From assembly GCF_018413525.1 (NCBI RefSeq), contig NZ_JAHCDD010000055.1, positions 1 through 39,188 of the forward strand: a stretch of DNA of 39,188 bases. Direction: 5' to 3'. This DNA is from Acidovorax sp. CCYZU-2555. Lineage in GTDB: Bacteria; Pseudomonadota; Gammaproteobacteria; Burkholderiales; Burkholderiaceae_C. The translations under genes and the position numbers were made by a program. Shown piece by piece: positions 25,997 through 33,548 of this stretch (its first letter is position 1; every line of letters begins with the position of its first letter). The notes beneath the pieces were generated by a model. The model was not told the DNA's origin. It saw only the letters and a program-made list of their open reading frames with translations, and searched no databases.

Positions 25997-26013
25997 AGTC
26001 TAATTTTTAGACT
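25997..26013. promoter_or_regulatory. LysR-type box 2 (T-N11-A), perfect palindrome
   Basis: AGTCTAATTTTTAGACT is a perfect 7-bp inverted repeat with a 3-bp centre and fits T-N11-A (T 25999, A 26011). It is 49 bp from box 1, centre to centre, and about 90 bp before the first TRAP gene. Confidence 0.6.
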
Positions 26014-26097
26014 TCGCTTCAGCTTTGAGCCACATCAAGGCGCGGCGACGGCGGCCTGGCCCCGTCTTCGGATACCAAGAAGCAGGAGACAAAAACA

Positions 26098-26607
26098 ATG
26101 GATACCCAGACACCGAACGTGTCGTCCACGATGCGCGGGCTCGAACGCCTGTGCGACGCCAGCGCCGCCGTAGGCGCCTGCGTGCTGATGGCCGTGGCGC
26201 TGATGACGACCACCAGCGTGATCGGCCGCGCCTTTCTCTCGCACCCGATTCTCGGCGACGTCGAGCTGGTGCAGTTGGGCGGCGCCATCGTCGTCGCCTC
26301 GTTCCTGCCCTACACACAGTTTCGCGGCGCCAACATCGTCGTCGACTTCTTCACGACCGGCGCGAGCGCGGCCACGCAGCGGCGCATGGACGCATTCGGC
26401 ATCCTGCTCTACACGCTGACGCTGGCGCTGGTCACCTGGCGCGTCGCCGTGGGCGGCATCGACATTTATGCGGCGCAGGAGCGCTCGATGCTGATGGACC
26501 TGCCGCTGTGGATTCCCTACCTGCTGATGCTTCCCGGGCTGGCGCTGTGCGTGCTGATAGGCGCCGCGCAGTTCATCGCGTGCATTGCACCCAGGGAGGC
26601 CGCATGA
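26098..26607 (+). CDS. TRAP transporter small permease (DctQ type)
   Basis: A 169-residue membrane protein with four hydrophobic segments, the layout of the DctQ subunit of tripartite ATP-independent periplasmic transporters. The second and third segments carry GDVELVQLGGAIVVASFLPYTQFRGANIVVD, the conserved part of the family that contacts the large permease. A ribosome site AGGAG precedes the start. The gene overlaps the large permease by ATGA, so the two subunits are translationally coupled. In this context the system probably imports gallate or a related aromatic acid. Confidence 0.9.
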   Translation: MDTQTPNVSSTMRGLERLCDASAAVGACVLMAVALMTTTSVIGRAFLSHPILGDVELVQLGGAIVVASFLPYTQFRGANIVVDFFTTGASAATQRRMDAFGILLYTLTLALVTWRVAVGGIDIYAAQERSMLMDLPLWIPYLLMLPGLALCVLIGAAQFIACIAPREAA

Positions 26608-27926
26608 GCACGATGTCCATAGGGCTCACGATGTTCGCCGCGATGCTGGTGTTGATGGCGGTGCGCGTGCCGATCGCGATCGCGATGTTCATTCCCGGGG
26701 CTTGCGGTTATATCGCGCTGTCGGGCTGGCTGCCGCTGCTGGCCCACCTCAAGGGCGCGGTCTACGGCCGGGTCTCGGTCTATGACCTGTCGGTGATTCC
26801 GCTGTTCATGCTGATGGGCGCGATCGCCGTGCAGGGCGGCCTGGCCAAGGCCTTGTTCGACTTCGCCAATGCGCTGCTGGGGCGGTTTCGCGGCGGCATG
26901 GCGATGGCCGGCGTGCTGGCCTGCGCGGCCTTCGGCTCGATCTCGGGCTCCACGGTCGCGACCACGGCGACGATCGCCCAGGTGGCCTATCCGCAGATGC
27001 GCCGCATAGGCTACTCGGGCCGGCTCGCGACCGCGGCGCTGGCCACGGGCGGCACCATGGGCGTGCTGCTGCCGCCTTCGGTGACGCTGATGGTCTATGC
27101 CATCCTGACCGAGCAGAACATCACCAAGATGTTTCTCGCGGCCTATGTGCCGGCGCTGATCGCGGCCGTGGGTTACATCCTGGCGATCGCCGTGATCGTG
27201 CGCATCAACCCGCAGCATGCACCCAGCGCGCAGCGCGTGCCGCATGCCGAACTGCTGTCGACGGCATTGAAGGTCTGGCCGATTCTCGCGATCTTCGTCG
27301 TGGTGTTCGGCGGCATCTACGGCGGTCTGTTCACGGCCACCGAAGGCGCGGCGATCGGCAACGTGCTGACTTGCGTGATAACCCTGGCGCGCCGCGAGAT
27401 GGACCGCGACAAGTTCGCGGCCGCGGTGCGCACCACGGCCCAGACCAGCGGCATGATCTTCCTGATCTTCATCGGCGCCGACATGATCAATGCCTCGCTG
27501 GCGCTGTCGCAGCTGCCCACGCAGCTTGCCGATCTGGTCGGTCATCTGCAGATTTCGCCCATGCTGGTGATGGTCGGTGTGATGCTGTTCTACGTGGCGC
27601 TGGGCTGCGTGATGGACGAGATGAGCATGATCCTGCTCACGGTGCCCACGCTGTTCCCCGTGATCATGGGCATGGACTTCTTCGGCCTGGGCCCGACCGA
27701 CAAGGCGCTGTGGTTCGGCATTCTGATCCTGACCGTGTGCGAGATCGGAATGATCTTCCCGCCCGTCGGATTGAACGTCTACATCATGAACGGCCTGGCG
27801 CGCGACGTGCCCATGGTCGAGACCTACAAGGGCGTCGTTCCCTTCCTGATCACCGACGGGCTGCGGCTCGCGCTGCTGATCGCCTTCCCCGCCACCGCGC
27901 TGTGGCTGGTGCACTGGCTGACCTGA
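26604..27926 (+). CDS. TRAP transporter large permease (DctM type)
   Basis: A 440-residue polytopic membrane protein, the sodium-driven transport subunit of a TRAP system. It has at least eleven hydrophobic segments with the two helical hairpins of the ion-transporter fold. DctM signatures include SVIPLFMLMGAIAVQGGLAKALFDFANALLG in outline, GSISGSTVATTATI, GTMGVLLPPSVTLMVYAILTEQ and FPPVGLNVYIMNG. The ATG at 26604 overlaps the small-permease stop; the frame upstream is antisense or out-of-frame noise. After the stop comes a hairpin with a T-run, and then the binding-protein gene. Confidence 0.94.
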   Translation: MSTMSIGLTMFAAMLVLMAVRVPIAIAMFIPGACGYIALSGWLPLLAHLKGAVYGRVSVYDLSVIPLFMLMGAIAVQGGLAKALFDFANALLGRFRGGMAMAGVLACAAFGSISGSTVATTATIAQVAYPQMRRIGYSGRLATAALATGGTMGVLLPPSVTLMVYAILTEQNITKMFLAAYVPALIAAVGYILAIAVIVRINPQHAPSAQRVPHAELLSTALKVWPILAIFVVVFGGIYGGLFTATEGAAIGNVLTCVITLARREMDRDKFAAAVRTTAQTSGMIFLIFIGADMINASLALSQLPTQLADLVGHLQISPMLVMVGVMLFYVALGCVMDEMSMILLTVPTLFPVIMGMDFFGLGPTDKALWFGILILTVCEIGMIFPPVGLNVYIMNGLARDVPMVETYKGVVPFLITDGLRLALLIAFPATALWLVHWLT

Positions 27927-27966
27927 CTTCCCCCACCTGACTGCCCCGGCCCTGCTGGCGCAGGCC

Positions 27967-27989
27967 GGGCAGCGCGCTGCCCATTTTTT
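27967..27989 (+). terminator. Hairpin with T-run between TRAP permease and binding protein
   Basis: GGGCAG (27967-27972), CGCG loop and CTGCCC (27977-27982), then A and six T. It would end or reduce transcription after the permeases, so the binding protein and later genes may need read-through or their own promoter. Confidence 0.6.
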
Positions 27990-28034
27990 GCGCAAGACCC
28001 GCCCCCAGAGGCTTAGACAACAAAGGAGACAACC

Positions 28035-29066
28035 ATGAAACTGCGCCATCTGCTGGCCCTCAGTGGGCTGATCTGCGCCGCCGCGCTTCCCGCGGCCGCA
28101 CAGGAAGTCACGCTCAAGGTCCATTACCACCTGCCGCCGACGTCGTTCGCGGGCACGCTGTTCATCCAGCCCTGGTGCGAGCGCATCGCCAAGGAATCGG
28201 GCAATCGCATGAAGTGCCAGATCTACCCGTCGATGCAGCTGGGCGGCACGCCGCCCCAGCTGTTCGATCAGGTGCGCGACGGCGTCGCCGACGTGGTCTG
28301 GACGCTGCCCGGCTATACCGCAGGGCGCTTTGCGTCGATGGAGGCCTTCGAGCTGCCGTTCATGATGCGCGACCCAGAGGCCACGAGCCGTGCGCTGTGG
28401 GATTACGCGCAGATCCACAGCCAGGCGGAGTTCAAGGACGTCAAGCCGCTGGCCTTCCATGTGCACGGCCCGGGCGTGTTCCACATGGCGGGCAAGCCGG
28501 TGCGCACCATGGCCGATCTGCGCGGCCTGAAGCTGCGCGCGCCCACGCGCCTGACCAACAAGTTCATCGCCATGCTGGGCGCAACGCCGGTGAGCATGCC
28601 CGTGCCGCAGGTGGGCGATGCGCTGGCCAAGGGCGTGATCGACGGCGCCGTGGTGCCCTACGAAGTCGTGCCGTCGGTGAAGCTCGAGGAGCTCGCCAAG
28701 TACCACTCGGAGACCGACCCGCACGAAGCCGCGTTCTACACCTCGACGTTCATCTTCGCGATGAACAAGGCCAAGTACGAGGCCCTGCCTGCCGACCTGA
28801 AGAAGGTGATCGACAACAACTCGGGCCAGGCCTTCTCGGGCCAGATCGGCAAGGCCTTCGTGCAGGCCGACGCCCAGGGCAAGCAGCTCACGGCGAAGAA
28901 CGCGACCAATGTCATTGCCGCAAGCGAGCTGGCTGCGTGGAAGAAGCTCGGCGACAAGCTCTCGGCCGACTGGGTCAAGGACATGAACGCCAAGGGGCTC
29001 AGCGGCAGCCGGATGCTCGACGACGCCCGCAGCCTGATCGCCAAGCAGCAGGCCGCGCGCCCCTGA
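28035..29066 (+). CDS. TRAP transporter substrate-binding protein (DctP type)
   Basis: A 343-residue periplasmic receptor with a Sec signal peptide (about residues 1-22, ending AAA before QEV). The body fits DctP proteins: VHYHLPPTSF near the ligand cleft, MQLGGTPPQLFDQVRDGVADVVWTLPGY, and MADLRGLKLRAPTRLTNKFIAMLGATPV, where the Arg of LRAPTR is the usual carboxylate-binding residue. The partner permeases lie directly upstream and the tannase gene 49 bp downstream. An aromatic carboxylate such as gallate is therefore the most likely ligand; this is inferred from position, not from the binding site. AAAGGAG precedes the start. Confidence 0.92.
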   Translation: MKLRHLLALSGLICAAALPAAAQEVTLKVHYHLPPTSFAGTLFIQPWCERIAKESGNRMKCQIYPSMQLGGTPPQLFDQVRDGVADVVWTLPGYTAGRFASMEAFELPFMMRDPEATSRALWDYAQIHSQAEFKDVKPLAFHVHGPGVFHMAGKPVRTMADLRGLKLRAPTRLTNKFIAMLGATPVSMPVPQVGDALAKGVIDGAVVPYEVVPSVKLEELAKYHSETDPHEAAFYTSTFIFAMNKAKYEALPADLKKVIDNNSGQAFSGQIGKAFVQADAQGKQLTAKNATNVIAASELAAWKKLGDKLSADWVKDMNAKGLSGSRMLDDARSLIAKQQAARP

Positions 29067-29115
29067 TCTTTCCCATATTCATAACAAAAGCCTCGAATGG
29101 GGCAAGGAGACAAGC

Positions 29116-30804
29116 ATGCAACTGAATTTCAAACGCCGGACCCTGGCCAGCGCGCTGGCGCTCATTTTCTCGGCCGGACTGCTGGCCGCCTGTGGCGGCG
29201 ATGGCGGCAGCGTCGCCGAGACGCCGCCCGTGGTCGTCGACGCCGAGGATGCGGCGCTCAAGTTCGATGCCAGCAAATACACGACCGTCACCGTCACGGT
29301 CGACGGCGCGGCGATGAAAGTGCGCCAGTACCGCGTGGTCTATGTGGGCAAGCCCATCAAGATGGCGGCCACGCAGGCGACGCTGGGCGGCGGAACGACC
29401 ACCATGGCCGACCCCTATGCCTACCAGTCGATGATCATCTCGGTGCCCGAAGCGTCGGTCGATGACCAGAAGACCGCGCTGTACATGGCCGTGAACAACG
29501 GGGGCTGGTGGACCAGTGCCGTCGCCACCACCATCACCGAAGGCAAGGCCTTCGTGAGCACCAATGACACCGACAACATCGGCGCCGCGCTCAAGGCCGG
29601 CTACGTGGTGGTGAACGTGGGCACGCGCAGCCGCGGCGCGCGCGCCGAAGACGGCAGCTGGGCGGGCAAGGCGCCGTCGCCCGTGGTCGACACCAAGGCC
29701 GCGATCCGCTACATGCGCCTGAATGACAGCCTCATTCCCGGTTCGGCCGAACGCATCGTGCTCAACGGCACCAGCGGCGGTGGCGGCCTGACTTCGGCCG
29801 TCGCGGCCAGCGGCAACAGCGCGGACTATCTGTCTTATCTCGCCGAAGTCGGCGCTGCCGGCATCACCGGATCAGGCGCCACGGCCGCGAGCACGCTCAA
29901 GGACGATGTATTCGTCGCCGTCGCCTACTGCCCGATCAACAACCTGGGCAATGCCGATGCGGGCTACGAGTGGCAGTACAGCGCGGTGCGCAGCGACGCC
30001 AACACGGGCACGCTGGGCGGCGTGGCGTACAGCGCGGGTGCGCAGCGCGCGGCTTCCAGCGCGCTGGCCGCGAGCTTCCCTGCCTACCTCGACGGCCTGG
30101 GCCTGGGCGTGACGGCGGCGAGCATGGCCGACACCATCAAGACGCGCCTGACCGAGGAGATCGAACGCCAGATCGCCAAGGGCACGGCCGTGCCCCAGCT
30201 GGGCGAGAAGTTCGTGACCGCGCGCACGACGCTGGTCAATGACTGGCTCACGCTGACCGGCACGGGCGCCAGCGCCAAGGTGGCCAACATCGACTACGCC
30301 AAGTTCGTGAACTACGTGGCCGCGAACCAGGCGCTCAAGACCGTGGTCGCGTTCGATGCGGTGGGCGTGACGGGCAACCCCAACATCAGCGGCGAGACCA
30401 ACCTGTTCGGCACGGCCAACTACGAGTACTCGAACTTCAGCGAATGGTCGTGGAACAACAACCAGAAGGTGGGCGACGGCTCGGGCAAGGACGACACCGG
30501 ACTCGACTGGGCGGGCTACATCGCCAGCAGCAACAACACGCTGGCCAAACAGATCAAGCTGATCAATCCGGTCGCCTACCTGAACACCGCGGCCGACAGC
30601 GCGCCCTACTGGTATGTGCGCCACGGCATGGTCGATCGCGATACCGGCTTCGCCATGCAGGAGCTGCTGTACCAGGCGATCAAGAAGGATGCGTCGGTCA
30701 AGGAAGTCAGCTTCAAGCTGCCCTATCTGGTGGGCCACAGCGGCAACTACGACGTGCAGGAAGCCTTTGCCTGGATCAAGACCCAGCTGAACGCCAACCC
30801 CTGA
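29116..30804 (+). CDS. Tannase-like galloyl esterase, lipoprotein
   Basis: A 562-residue alpha/beta-hydrolase resembling bacterial tannases, which split galloyl esters such as gallotannins and methyl gallate into gallate. The nucleophile is Ser220 in LNGTSGGGGL; DGSWAGKAPSPVVDTKAAIRY just before it is typical of the family. Asp507 and Asp509 in RHGMVDRDTGF and His541 in GHSGNYD match the acid, galloyl-contacting and histidine positions known from the Lactobacillus plantarum enzyme (from memory). The N-terminus has a basic start, a hydrophobic stretch and the lipobox LLAAC with Cys26, followed by Gly, so the enzyme is probably an outer-membrane lipoprotein. It lies directly before the gallate dioxygenase, which supports the substrate. 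Confidence 0.85.
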   Translation: MQLNFKRRTLASALALIFSAGLLAACGGDGGSVAETPPVVVDAEDAALKFDASKYTTVTVTVDGAAMKVRQYRVVYVGKPIKMAATQATLGGGTTTMADPYAYQSMIISVPEASVDDQKTALYMAVNNGGWWTSAVATTITEGKAFVSTNDTDNIGAALKAGYVVVNVGTRSRGARAEDGSWAGKAPSPVVDTKAAIRYMRLNDSLIPGSAERIVLNGTSGGGGLTSAVAASGNSADYLSYLAEVGAAGITGSGATAASTLKDDVFVAVAYCPINNLGNADAGYEWQYSAVRSDANTGTLGGVAYSAGAQRAASSALAASFPAYLDGLGLGVTAASMADTIKTRLTEEIERQIAKGTAVPQLGEKFVTARTTLVNDWLTLTGTGASAKVANIDYAKFVNYVAANQALKTVVAFDAVGVTGNPNISGETNLFGTANYEYSNFSEWSWNNNQKVGDGSGKDDTGLDWAGYIASSNNTLAKQIKLINPVAYLNTAADSAPYWYVRHGMVDRDTGFAMQELLYQAIKKDASVKEVSFKLPYLVGHSGNYDVQEAFAWIKTQLNANP

Positions 30805-30886
30805 GCCGGTGCGGGTGCCGGCCCGGGCCGCGCACCCGCATCTCCCCCAACCAACGACCACGGGGCCTGAGAAGGCACCCCATTCC

Positions 30887-32188
30887 ATGGCCAAGATCAT
30901 CGGCGGCATCGCCGCATCGCACACCCCGACCATAGGTTTCGCGTTCGACCGCGACAAGCGTTCGGACCCTGTCTGGCAGCCCATCTTCGAGGCGTTCGCG
31001 CCGGTACAGGACTGGATCGCCGAGCAGAAGCCCGACGTGCTGCTGTTCATCTACAACGACCACGTCACGTCCTTCTTCTTCGATCACTACAGCGCGTTTT
31101 CGCTGGGCGTGGGCGAGCGCTGGGCGGTGGCCGACGAAGGCGGCGGCGCGCGCGATCTGCCGGCGATCGCGGGCCATCCGGGCCTGGCGGCGCATATCGG
31201 CCAGTCGCTGATGTCCGATGAGTTCGACATGTCGTTCTTCCAGGACAAGGGCCTGGACCATGGCTGCTTCTCGCCGCTGTCGGTGATGTGCCCGCACGCG
31301 CCGCAGTGGCCGGTGCAGCTGGTGCCGTTGCAGATGGGCGTGCTGCAGTTTCCGATTCCCAGCGCGCGCCGCTGCTACAAGCTGGGCCAGGCGCTGCGCC
31401 GGGCGATCGAAAGCTATCCCGAAGACCTGCGCGTGGCCATCGTCGCCACGGGCGGCCTGTCGCACCAGGTGCACGGCGAGCGCGCGGGCTTCAACAACCC
31501 CGAGTGGGACGCGCGCTTTCTCGACCTGTTCGAGCGCGACCCCGAACAGCTCGCCGAGATGACCCATGCCGAGTACGCGGCGCTGGGCGGCTTCGAGGGC
31601 GCCGAAGTCATCATGTGGCTGGTGATGCGCGGCGCGCTGGCGTCCCAGGTGCGCTGTCTGCACCGCAGCTACTACCTGCCGTCGATGACCGGCATCGCCG
31701 CCGCGATCTACGCGCCCGCCGACAGCGGCCTGCCCGCGCCCGTGCTGCAGCGCCACCGCGCGCACATGCAGCTGCAGCTTGCGGGCGCCGAGGCGCTCGA
31801 AGGCACGCACCCGTTCACGCTGGAGCGCAGCGTCAAGGCCTACCGGCTCAACCGCTTTCTGCACACGCTTATTGAACCCGGCGCACGCGCCGACTTCATC
31901 GCCGACGAGGAAGCGGCCTATGCGCGCGCGCAACTCACGCCCGACGAATGCCAGCTGGTGCGCGCGCGCGACTGGCGCGGGCTGATCCATTACGGCGTGA
32001 TTTTCTTCCTGCTGGAGAAGCTGGGCGCGGTGATCGGCGTGTCCAACCTGCACATCTACGCCGCGATGCGCGGCGAGTCGCTCGAAGTCTTCCAGCAGAC
32101 CCGCAACACCAAGGCGCTGTATTCGGTCGCCGGCAAGGACGCGGGCGCGCTGGGCTGGGATGCGCCGGCGGCACCCGCGGCCGCCTGA
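30887..32188 (+). CDS. galA: Gallate dioxygenase (fused LigB- and LigA-type domains)
   Basis: A 433-residue extradiol dioxygenase that opens the ring of gallate to 4-oxalomesaconate. The N-terminal LigB-type domain carries the iron ligands His12 (ASHTP), His59 (YNDHVTSF) and Glu240 (FEGAEV), plus His125 (LDHG) and His193 (LSHQVHGERAGFNNPEWD). These match DesB positions 12, 59, 239, 124 and 192 as I recall them. The C-terminal ~130 residues form a LigA-like domain (RDWRGLIHYGVIFFLLEKLGAVIGVSNLH). One-chain fusion and length separate it from two-subunit protocatechuate 4,5-dioxygenases. The ATG at 30887 is preferred to 30809, with GAGAAGG at 30869-30875. No galB, galC or galD lies nearby. Confidence 0.92.
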   Translation: MAKIIGGIAASHTPTIGFAFDRDKRSDPVWQPIFEAFAPVQDWIAEQKPDVLLFIYNDHVTSFFFDHYSAFSLGVGERWAVADEGGGARDLPAIAGHPGLAAHIGQSLMSDEFDMSFFQDKGLDHGCFSPLSVMCPHAPQWPVQLVPLQMGVLQFPIPSARRCYKLGQALRRAIESYPEDLRVAIVATGGLSHQVHGERAGFNNPEWDARFLDLFERDPEQLAEMTHAEYAALGGFEGAEVIMWLVMRGALASQVRCLHRSYYLPSMTGIAAAIYAPADSGLPAPVLQRHRAHMQLQLAGAEALEGTHPFTLERSVKAYRLNRFLHTLIEPGARADFIADEEAAYARAQLTPDECQLVRARDWRGLIHYGVIFFLLEKLGAVIGVSNLHIYAAMRGESLEVFQQTRNTKALYSVAGKDAGALGWDAPAAPAAA

Positions 32189-32239
32189 ATTTCCGTTGAC
32201 TGTTACCACCACCCTGAAGAGAAGAGAGGAGACCTCAAG

Positions 32240-33337
32240 ATGAAACGTTCCCTGTGGACCCTTGGCCTGCTGGCCGCCGCCTGCGGCGCGACCCAGGCGC
32301 AAACCAGCGTCACGATCTATGGCCTGCTGGATGCGTCCGTCGAGCATCTGACCAATGCCACGCCCGCGGGCGCCAGCCTCACGCGCATGCCCGGCCTCAC
32401 GGGCAGCGCGCCTTCGCGGCTGGGCTTTCGCGGCACGGAAGACCTGGGCGCGGGCCTGAAGGCCGTGTTCACGCTGGAGTCAGGCCTGGGCGTGGACAGC
32501 GGCACCTTCAACCAGGGCGGCCGGGCTTTCGGCCGCCAGGCCTATGTGGGCCTGACGGGCGGCTGGGGCAGCCTGACGCTGGGCCGCCAGTACTCGATGC
32601 TGTTCTGGTCGCAGCTGGACGCCGACATCCTCGGCCCCAGCGCCTACGGCTCGGGCTCGCTCGACAGCTACCTGCCCAACGCGCGTGTCGACAACGCCAT
32701 CGCCTACCGCGGCACGTTCAACGGCTTCACGGCGGGCGCAACGTACAGCTTCGGGCGCGATACCGTCAACGCCGGACCGAGCCCGTCGGGCGCGAACTGC
32801 GCGGGCGAGAACGCGGCCGACAGCAAGGCCTGCCGCCAATGGTCGGTGCTGGCCAAGTACGATGCCGCGAACTGGGGCCTGGCGCTGGCAGTGGATGAAA
32901 TCCGCGGCGGCGCGGGTGCATTCGCGGGCCTGACCAGCGCCAGCATGAAGGACCGTCGCTCGACCGTCGCCGGCTGGACGAAATTCAATGGGCTCAAGCT
33001 CGGCGCGGGCCTGATTGCGCGCGACAACGACGCCACGCCCGCGGCGCGGCGCAGCAACCTCTGGTATGTGGGCGCGGCCTACAACGTCACGCCCGCGACG
33101 GTGGTCGACGGCCAGGTGTTCAAGCTCGACTACAAGAACAGCGCCAACCAGGCCACGCTGTTCGCGCTGCGCGCGACGTACAACCTCTCCAAGCGCACGG
33201 CGGTCTATGCGACGGCCGGCCATATCGCCAACGACGGCTCGCTCGCGCTGTCGGTCAGCAATGCGGCCGCGGGTGGTGGCCCGCTGGCCGGCGGCTCGCA
33301 GAACGGCTTTGCAGCCGGCCTGCGCCACGCGTTCTGA
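32240..33337 (+). CDS. Outer-membrane porin (Burkholderiales Gram-negative porin type)
   Basis: A 365-residue beta-barrel protein. The signal peptide ends at about residue 20 (ATQA before QTSVTIYG), and the mature start QTSVTIYGLLDASVEH is typical of Burkholderiales trimeric porins. Further signatures are SRLGFRGTEDLGAGLKAVFTLESG, GRQAYVGLTGGWGSLTLGRQYS and the C-terminal Phe in GLRHAF, needed for barrel assembly. It is 51 bp after galA and ends at a strong terminator, so it is likely the last gene of the gallate cluster and may help aromatic esters or acids cross the outer membrane. General porins of this type also occur singly, so specificity is not proven. Confidence 0.92.
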   Translation: MKRSLWTLGLLAAACGATQAQTSVTIYGLLDASVEHLTNATPAGASLTRMPGLTGSAPSRLGFRGTEDLGAGLKAVFTLESGLGVDSGTFNQGGRAFGRQAYVGLTGGWGSLTLGRQYSMLFWSQLDADILGPSAYGSGSLDSYLPNARVDNAIAYRGTFNGFTAGATYSFGRDTVNAGPSPSGANCAGENAADSKACRQWSVLAKYDAANWGLALAVDEIRGGAGAFAGLTSASMKDRRSTVAGWTKFNGLKLGAGLIARDNDATPAARRSNLWYVGAAYNVTPATVVDGQVFKLDYKNSANQATLFALRATYNLSKRTAVYATAGHIANDGSLALSVSNAAAGGGPLAGGSQNGFAAGLRHAF

Positions 33338-33358
33338 CCGCGAAGACTCCAAGGTTTG

Positions 33359-33385
33359 CGCCGGGCCCATGCCCGGCGTTTTTTT
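33359..33385 (+). terminator. Intrinsic terminator after the porin gene
   Basis: A perfect 8-bp stem, CGCCGGGC (33359-33366) with GCCCGGCG (33371-33378), has a CCAT loop and seven T. Confidence 0.92.
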
Positions 33386-33397
33386 ATGTGCCGCCCA

Positions 33398-33433
33398 TGA
33401 AAAAGCCTCCGCTGCTTGCGCAGGGGAGGCTTT
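33398..33433 (-). terminator. Intrinsic terminator for the azurin gene
   Basis: AAAGCCTCC (33402-33410) pairs with GGAGGCTTT (33425-33433). Read on the minus strand the second arm runs into five T. It lies about 115 bp beyond the azurin stop, with a repeat element in between. Confidence 0.75.
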
Positions 33434-33450
33434 GGCACGCGGCGTGCAAC

Positions 33451-33548
33451 TGGGGGGGCCAGGTTTTGCCGCCGGGCCGCCCCAAGGCAAAACGCGCCCC
33501 CTTGGGGGGCAGCGAGCGACACGCAGTGCGCGAGCGTGGGGGCCAGGT
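33451..33548. repeat. Inverted copy of the 84-bp GC-rich repeat
   Basis: Read on the minus strand this matches the element at 18269-18382 over its whole unit, with a few base changes: GGCCCCCACG, ACTGCGTGT, CCCCCCAAGGGGGCGCG, CCTTGGGGCGGCCCGGCGGC in order. It touches the azurin stop codon and separates that gene from its terminator. The repeat also starts a second unit at its far end. Confidence 0.85.

Noticed and set aside
30887-32188. Protocatechuate 4,5-dioxygenase beta subunit
   Set aside because: The LigA-like domain is fused at the C-terminus, no separate alpha subunit is present, and the length and motifs fit GalA/DesB.
25948-33337. Recently acquired genomic island
   Set aside because: No integrase, tRNA junction, transposase or clear change of base composition was seen at the borders of the gallate cluster.
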